From the NCBI RefSeq assembly GCF_018398425.1, contig NZ_JADPMV010000001.1:2666001-2730000 (forward strand): a stretch of DNA of 64,000 nt. Direction: 5' to 3'. Shown piece after piece: positions 60,216-64,000 of this stretch; position 1 is the stretch's first letter, and every line of letters begins with the position of its first letter. Below the pieces are notes generated by a model. That model had not been told where the DNA came from. It saw only the letters and a list, made by a program, of their open reading frames with translations, and searched no databases. Made by a program: the position numbers and the translations under genes. Origin of the DNA: Pseudomonas lalucatii. Its GTDB lineage: Bacteria; Pseudomonadota; Gammaproteobacteria; Pseudomonadales; Pseudomonadaceae.

Positions 60216-61724
60216 TCAGGGTTGTGGATAGCGGGCGCGACGCTCGAGGTCGTCCAGGTCGATATGGTTGCGCATGTACTGCTGGCTGGCGTCGACCATG
60301 GGCTGGTGGTCCCAGCTCTTCAGCCTGCCGTGGGTCAGGGCCTCGGCGACCAGGCGCCGGCGCCGCTGGCTGGCCAGGGTGGCCTGGTGGATCGCCGGCA
60401 TGTCCCAGCGCGCGCGGGCCTCGGCGAGGAGCTCGGCGACCAGGTCCTGGTACTCGGCCGCGGCCGCCAGGTTCTCCAGCTCGCGCGGGTCGTTGACCAG
60501 GTCGAACAGCAGCAGCGGGTCCTTTTCAGAGTAGATGAACTTCCACTGCGCCCGGCGGATCATCATCAGCGGCGCGTCGCTGCCCTCGGCCATGTACTCG
60601 CCGAGCACCTCGTCGTGGCCACCCTCGCCCCGCAGGTGGGGCAGCAGCGAGCGGCCGTCCAGGGCCAGGCCCGGCTCGACGCTGCCGCCGGCCAGTTCCA
60701 CCAGGGTCGGCAGCAGGTCCATGGTCGACACCGACTGGCTCACCCGGTGGGCGGCGAAGCGCTGCGGGGCATGCACCAGGAAGGGCACCCGGGCGGCCAT
60801 CTCGAACCAGTGCATCTTGTACCAGAGGCCGCGCTCGCCGAGCATGTCGCCGTGGTCGCCGGAGAAGACGATGATGGTGTCCTCGGCCAGGTCGCAGTCC
60901 TTGAGGGTCTTGAGCAGCTTGCCGATGTTGCTGTCGATGTAGCTGCAGGCACCGAAGTAGGCGCGGCGGGCGTCCTTGATCTTGTCCTCGGGCAGCGGCT
61001 TGTCCCACAGGTCGATGACCTTGAGCAGGCGCTTGGCGTGCGGGTCCTGCTCGGCCTGGTCGATGGTATGGCTCGGCAGCGGGATCGCCACGTCCTCGTA
61101 GAGGTTCCAGAATTCCTCGGGGATGGTGTAGGGGTCGTGGGGGTGGGTCATCGACACGGTCAGGCAGAACGGCTGTTCGGGGCTCATGCGCACGTGGTCG
61201 TAGAGGTACTGCTGGGCCTTGAACACCACCTCCTCGTCGAAGTCCAGCTGGTTGGTGCGCACGCAGGGGCCGGCCTGCAGCACCGAGGACATGTTGTGGT
61301 ACCAGCTCAGGCGCTTCTCCGGCTCGTCCCAGTTCACCGCCCAGCCGTAGTCGGCCGGGTAGATGTCGCTGGTCAGGCGCTCCTCGTAGCCGTGCAGCTG
61401 GTCCGGGCCGCAGAAGTGCATCTTGCCGGACAGCGCGGTGCGGTAGCCCAGGCGGCGCAGGTAGTGGGCGTAGGTCGGCACGTCGCCGGGAAAGTCGGCG
61501 GCGTTGTCGTAGGCGCCGATCTTGCTCGGCAGCTGGCCGCTGACCAGGGTGAAGCGCGACGGCGCGCACAGCGGGCTGTTGCAGTAAGCGGAATCGAAGA
61601 CCACCGCGGATTCGGCCAGCCGCACGAGGTTGGGCATCTTGACCGGCGAGGCCGGGTCATGGATCGGCAGGATCGGCGCGGCCATCTGGTCGGCCATGAT
61701 GAAGAGGATGTTGGGACGTTTCAT
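60216..61724 (-). CDS. betC: Choline-sulfatase
   Basis: 502 residues. Hydrolyses choline-O-sulfate to choline and sulfate. Type I sulfatase motif CAPSR with C53 as the residue converted to formylglycine; metal ligands in ADQ (11-13) and GDHGDMLGERGLWYK; C-terminal choline-sulfatase extension. The ATG at 61724 gives MKRPNILFIMADQ. Divergent from its LysR regulator gene. Confidence 0.95.
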   Translation of the reverse strand: MKRPNILFIMADQMAAPILPIHDPASPVKMPNLVRLAESAVVFDSAYCNSPLCAPSRFTLVSGQLPSKIGAYDNAADFPGDVPTYAHYLRRLGYRTALSGKMHFCGPDQLHGYEERLTSDIYPADYGWAVNWDEPEKRLSWYHNMSSVLQAGPCVRTNQLDFDEEVVFKAQQYLYDHVRMSPEQPFCLTVSMTHPHDPYTIPEEFWNLYEDVAIPLPSHTIDQAEQDPHAKRLLKVIDLWDKPLPEDKIKDARRAYFGACSYIDSNIGKLLKTLKDCDLAEDTIIVFSGDHGDMLGERGLWYKMHWFEMAARVPFLVHAPQRFAAHRVSQSVSTMDLLPTLVELAGGSVEPGLALDGRSLLPHLRGEGGHDEVLGEYMAEGSDAPLMMIRRAQWKFIYSEKDPLLLFDLVNDPRELENLAAAAEYQDLVAELLAEARARWDMPAIHQATLASQRRRRLVAEALTHGRLKSWDHQPMVDASQQYMRNHIDLDDLERRARYPQP

Positions 61725-61837
61725 GGCGAGCCTGTTTTCCATATGAAGGGTTTATGCGAAATTGCTGGTTCGATCATTGCGCCTCATGGCTAGCGGGTAA
61801 ACCCGCCGGGAAGACATGACTCGGATAACTTCAGCTT

Positions 61838-62758
61838 ATGTTTAAACACTTCGACGGCCTGTCCCTGGATGCCCTGCTGGTGTTCGAGTCCGCCGCGCGC
61901 CACCTGAGCTTCACCGCCGCGGCCGGCGAACTGGGCAGCAGCCAGCCGGCGATCAGCCAGCAGATCAAGCGCCTCGAGCAGCAGCTGGCGACCCGCCTGT
62001 TCGACCGGGTCTACCGCGGCATCGTCCTCACCGAGGCCGGCGAGCTGCTGCTGCGCCACGTGCGCGACGGCTTGCAGAGCCTGGACGACGGCCTGGCGGC
62101 GCTCAGCGCCCAGCCGCAGCACGAGGTGCTGCAGGTGGCCACCGACTTCGCCGTCGCCGCCTACTGGCTGATGCCGCGCCTGCATCGCTTCAACCAGCGC
62201 CATCCGGAGCTGGACGTCAGCCTGATCACCACCAACCGCGACCTGGGCGTGCTGCCGCCGGAGATCGACGTGGCCATCGCCTTCGGCGACGGCCGCTTCA
62301 AGCACGGCGAGGCGCACCTGCTGTTCGCCGAGGAGGCCTTCGCCGTGTGCAGCCCTCAGCTGCTCAAGGATCGCCCGCAGCCGTTGCCGGCGGCGGCCCT
62401 GGCCGAGCTGCCGCTGCTGCACCTGCGCCCCGACAGCCGCTCGCGCTGGCTCGACTGGAACGGCCTGTTCCGCGCCCTGGCCATCGCCGAGGCGCCGAGT
62501 CCCGGCAGCCTGCGCTTCGACAACTACACCCTGCTGATCCAGGCCGCCATCGCCGGCCAGGGCGTGGCCATCGGCTGGCGGCACCTGGTCGACGAGTTGC
62601 TCGAGCAGAACCTGTTGTGCCGGGTGTGCCGCGAAGCGGCGCGCACCGAGTTCGGCTATTACGTGGTGCTGCCCGAGCGCAAGCGCCGCCAGCGCCTGAC
62701 CGAGCAGTTCGTCGACTGGCTCAAGGCCGAACTGGGCGGCGAGGGCGCGCCGCTCTAG
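61838..62758 (+). CDS. LysR-type regulator of choline-sulfate use
   Basis: 306 residues. N-terminal LysR helix-turn-helix ([36 protein letters not shown] at about 11-46) and a periplasmic-binding-like effector domain. Divergent from betC with a 113-base gap. Position matches the choline sulfotransfer regulator beside betC in other pseudomonads; function is inferred from context. Confidence 0.87.
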   Translation: MFKHFDGLSLDALLVFESAARHLSFTAAAGELGSSQPAISQQIKRLEQQLATRLFDRVYRGIVLTEAGELLLRHVRDGLQSLDDGLAALSAQPQHEVLQVATDFAVAAYWLMPRLHRFNQRHPELDVSLITTNRDLGVLPPEIDVAIAFGDGRFKHGEAHLLFAEEAFAVCSPQLLKDRPQPLPAAALAELPLLHLRPDSRSRWLDWNGLFRALAIAEAPSPGSLRFDNYTLLIQAAIAGQGVAIGWRHLVDELLEQNLLCRVCREAARTEFGYYVVLPERKRRQRLTEQFVDWLKAELGGEGAPL

Positions 62759-62892
62759 CAGGGTCCGCGCCGGCTGACGAAAGGTGGCCGCCCGGGGCCC
62801 CGGCCCCTGCAAGGGCGCCGGCCGACTGCCTATACTGTCGGAGGCGGAACCCAGCGTTGCGCCGACCTCCCCCTCAGCCAGTGAAACCTTCC

Positions 62893-63804
62893 GTGAAAAT
62901 CCGTCATTCGATAGTAAGCCTGCTGCTGATCTGCAGCTGCGTTGTAGTTGCATCGAACAGCCATGCCGTGCAAAAGCTCCCCCGCCAGCAGGAGCTGGCC
63001 GCCGGCAGCGCCCTGCTGGTCGACCTGCAGACCGGCCAGGTGCTCTATTCCAGCCATCCCGACCTGGTGTTGCCGATCGCCTCGGTGACCAAGCTGATGA
63101 CCGCCCTGGTCACCCTCGACGCCAAGCTGCCGCTGGATCAGGTCCTGCCGATCACCATCCGCGACAACAAGGAGATGCAGGGGGTGTTCTCGCGGGTGCG
63201 CATCGGCAGCGAACTGAGCCGCCGCGACATGCTGCTGCTGGCCCTGATGTCCTCGGAAAACCGTGCCGCCTCCAGCCTGGCCCACCACTATCCGGGCGGC
63301 TACGCGGCGTTCATCGCGGCGATGAACGCCAAGGCCCTGGCCCTGGGCATGCGCAGCACGCGCTTCGTCGAGCCCACCGGCCTGTCCGAACACAACGTCT
63401 CCAGCGCCAACGACCTGGTGCTGCTGCTCAAGGCCAGCCAGCAGTACCCCCTGCTCAGCCAGTGGAGCACCACCTCGGAGAAGACCGTGGCCTTCCGCAA
63501 GCCCAACTACAGCCTGGGTTTTCGCAACACCAACGGCCTGGTGCGCAAGGCCAACTGGAGCGTGCAGCTGAGCAAGACCGGCTTCACCAACGAGGCCGGC
63601 CACTGCCTGGTGATGCGCACCGTCATGGCCAAGCGGCCGGTGGCCTTCGTGGTGCTGGACGCCTTCGGCAAGTACACCCACATGGCCGACGCCAACCGCC
63701 TCAAGCGCTGGCTGGAAACCGGCCAGGTCACCCCGGTGCCGGCGGCGGCCATCAGCTACCGCAAGCACAAGCAGGCCCAGCGCGGTTTGCAGGTGGCCCA
63801 GTGA
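62893..63804 (+). CDS. pbpG: D-alanyl-D-alanine endopeptidase (PBP7)
   Basis: 303 residues. Low-molecular-mass penicillin-binding protein that cleaves peptide cross-links in the periplasm. Signal peptide, then SVTK (S64, K67), SEN (121-123) and KTG (228-230), the full serine-peptidase set. GTG starts at 62881 and 62893 are both possible; the second gives a standard signal peptide ([13 protein letters not shown]), but neither has a strong ribosome site. Confidence 0.92.
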   Translation: MKIRHSIVSLLLICSCVVVASNSHAVQKLPRQQELAAGSALLVDLQTGQVLYSSHPDLVLPIASVTKLMTALVTLDAKLPLDQVLPITIRDNKEMQGVFSRVRIGSELSRRDMLLLALMSSENRAASSLAHHYPGGYAAFIAAMNAKALALGMRSTRFVEPTGLSEHNVSSANDLVLLLKASQQYPLLSQWSTTSEKTVAFRKPNYSLGFRNTNGLVRKANWSVQLSKTGFTNEAGHCLVMRTVMAKRPVAFVVLDAFGKYTHMADANRLKRWLETGQVTPVPAAAISYRKHKQAQRGLQVAQ

Positions 63805-63864
63805 ACGAGCCGCGAGGTGCCCTGTGCGCCCCGTGGGCAGAGGAGAATCTGGTCTAGAGCGGCC

Positions 63865-63880
63865 CAACCTTAGTTGGGTA
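63865..63880. promoter_or_regulatory. Small perfect hairpin after pbpG
   Basis: CCCAAC-CTTA-GTTGGG, 6 bp. No T tract follows; it may be part of the leader of the next gene. Confidence 0.35.
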
Positions 63881-63906
63881 GATGCCCGGATGGCGACTGC
63901 GCTTTA

Positions 63907-63968
63907 GTTGGAGTCCGGCGTTGCAATGGTTCTGCCATCGACGCCGGCTAGTACTGCTCGACTCCAAC
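63907..63968 (+). promoter_or_regulatory. Extended stem-loop in the leader of the next gene
   Basis: Nested arms GTTGGAGTC (63907-63915)/GACTCCAAC (63960-63968) and CCGGCGT (63915-63921)/ACGCCGG (63941-63947), with a small inner ATGG/CCAT pairing. It ends about 20 bases before the ATG at 63989. Confidence 0.5.
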
Positions 63969-63973
63969 AACAA
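63966..63973 (+). promoter_or_regulatory. Candidate Crc/Hfq catabolite-repression (CA) motif
   Basis: AACAACAA matches the AANAANAA motif bound by Hfq with Crc on Pseudomonas mRNAs. It is 15 bases before the last start codon in the window, the usual place for translational repression. Confidence 0.5.
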
Positions 63974-63988
63974 AAGAGCGCTCTGCCC

Positions 63989-64000
63989 ATGAAAACCATC
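63989..64000 (+). CDS. First codons of a gene cut by the window edge
   Basis: ATG AAA ACC ATC (M-K-T-I) preceded by a purine-rich stretch AAAAGAGCG. Too short to identify; supported by the structured leader before it. Confidence 0.4.

Overview
The window is a stretch of a Pseudomonas chromosome spanning the replication origin. The evidence is the order rpmH-oriC-dnaA-dnaN-recF-gyrB, flanked on the other side by rnpA-yidD-yidC-mnmE-mnmG-rsmG-parA-parB-atpIBEFHAGDC-glmU-glmR-glmS, together with GC-rich coding sequence and Pseudomonas-type protein sequences. To the right of gyrB the order (1-acylglycerol-3-phosphate acyltransferase, gmhB, glyS, glyQ, tag, lpxL, pilZ, TPR, trkA, rsmB, fmt, def, lysM, dprA, tsaC, qor, hemF, aroE, SulP, choX, betC, lysR, pbpG) follows the origin-proximal order I recall for P. 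aeruginosa. The species cannot be fixed from sequence reading alone.

Layout. 1-4.2 kb: the start of a TAXI-type TRAP transporter receptor and a DctB/DctD-like two-component pair, with a -24/-12 promoter between them. 4.3-7.1 kb: AraC regulator, LysE exporter, cyclopropane fatty acid synthase. 7.1-10.5 kb: a bufferin (copper-binding RiPP) locus. It has two six-cysteine precursor genes, a DUF692/MNIO maturase, a BufC partner, and an HD-GYP protein with a zinc ribbon placed between the two precursors. Both precursor genes carry the same ECF-like promoter motif with identical spacing. 10.7-12.9 kb: a lower-GC HxlR/secreted protein/DUF1329 module with a twin operator. 13.0-17.2 kb: glmS, glmR, glmU. 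17.3-24.5 kb: the ATP synthase operon. 24.6-33.3 kb: partition, tRNA modification, membrane insertase, RNase P and L34 genes, all on the minus strand. 33.3-40 kb: oriC and the dnaA-dnaN-recF-gyrB operon on the plus strand, with two parS sites inside recF.

Three things stand out. First, the mnmG-mnmE gap (about 28.99-29.28 kb) repeats the architecture of the rpmH-dnaA origin: an AT-rich stretch, then DnaA-box-like 9-mers at nearly the same offsets (0, 117/118, 156/157, 179/180) and in the same orientations. Second, immediately downstream of gyrB is a compact RNA of about 104 nt with five AGGA motifs, four of them in hairpin loops, ending in a UUCG terminator; it looks like a member of the RsmX/Y/Z regulatory RNA family. 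Third, the bufferin locus described above.

The right end (57.5-64 kb) is a choline-O-sulfate utilisation cluster (SulP transporter, ChoX, BetC, LysR regulator), then PBP7 and the first four codons of a gene whose leader has a long stem-loop and a Crc/Hfq-type AACAACAA motif. No tRNA, rRNA, CRISPR array, insertion sequence or prophage was seen. A family of short GTAGGGTGGG-type intergenic repeats occurs at several gene ends.
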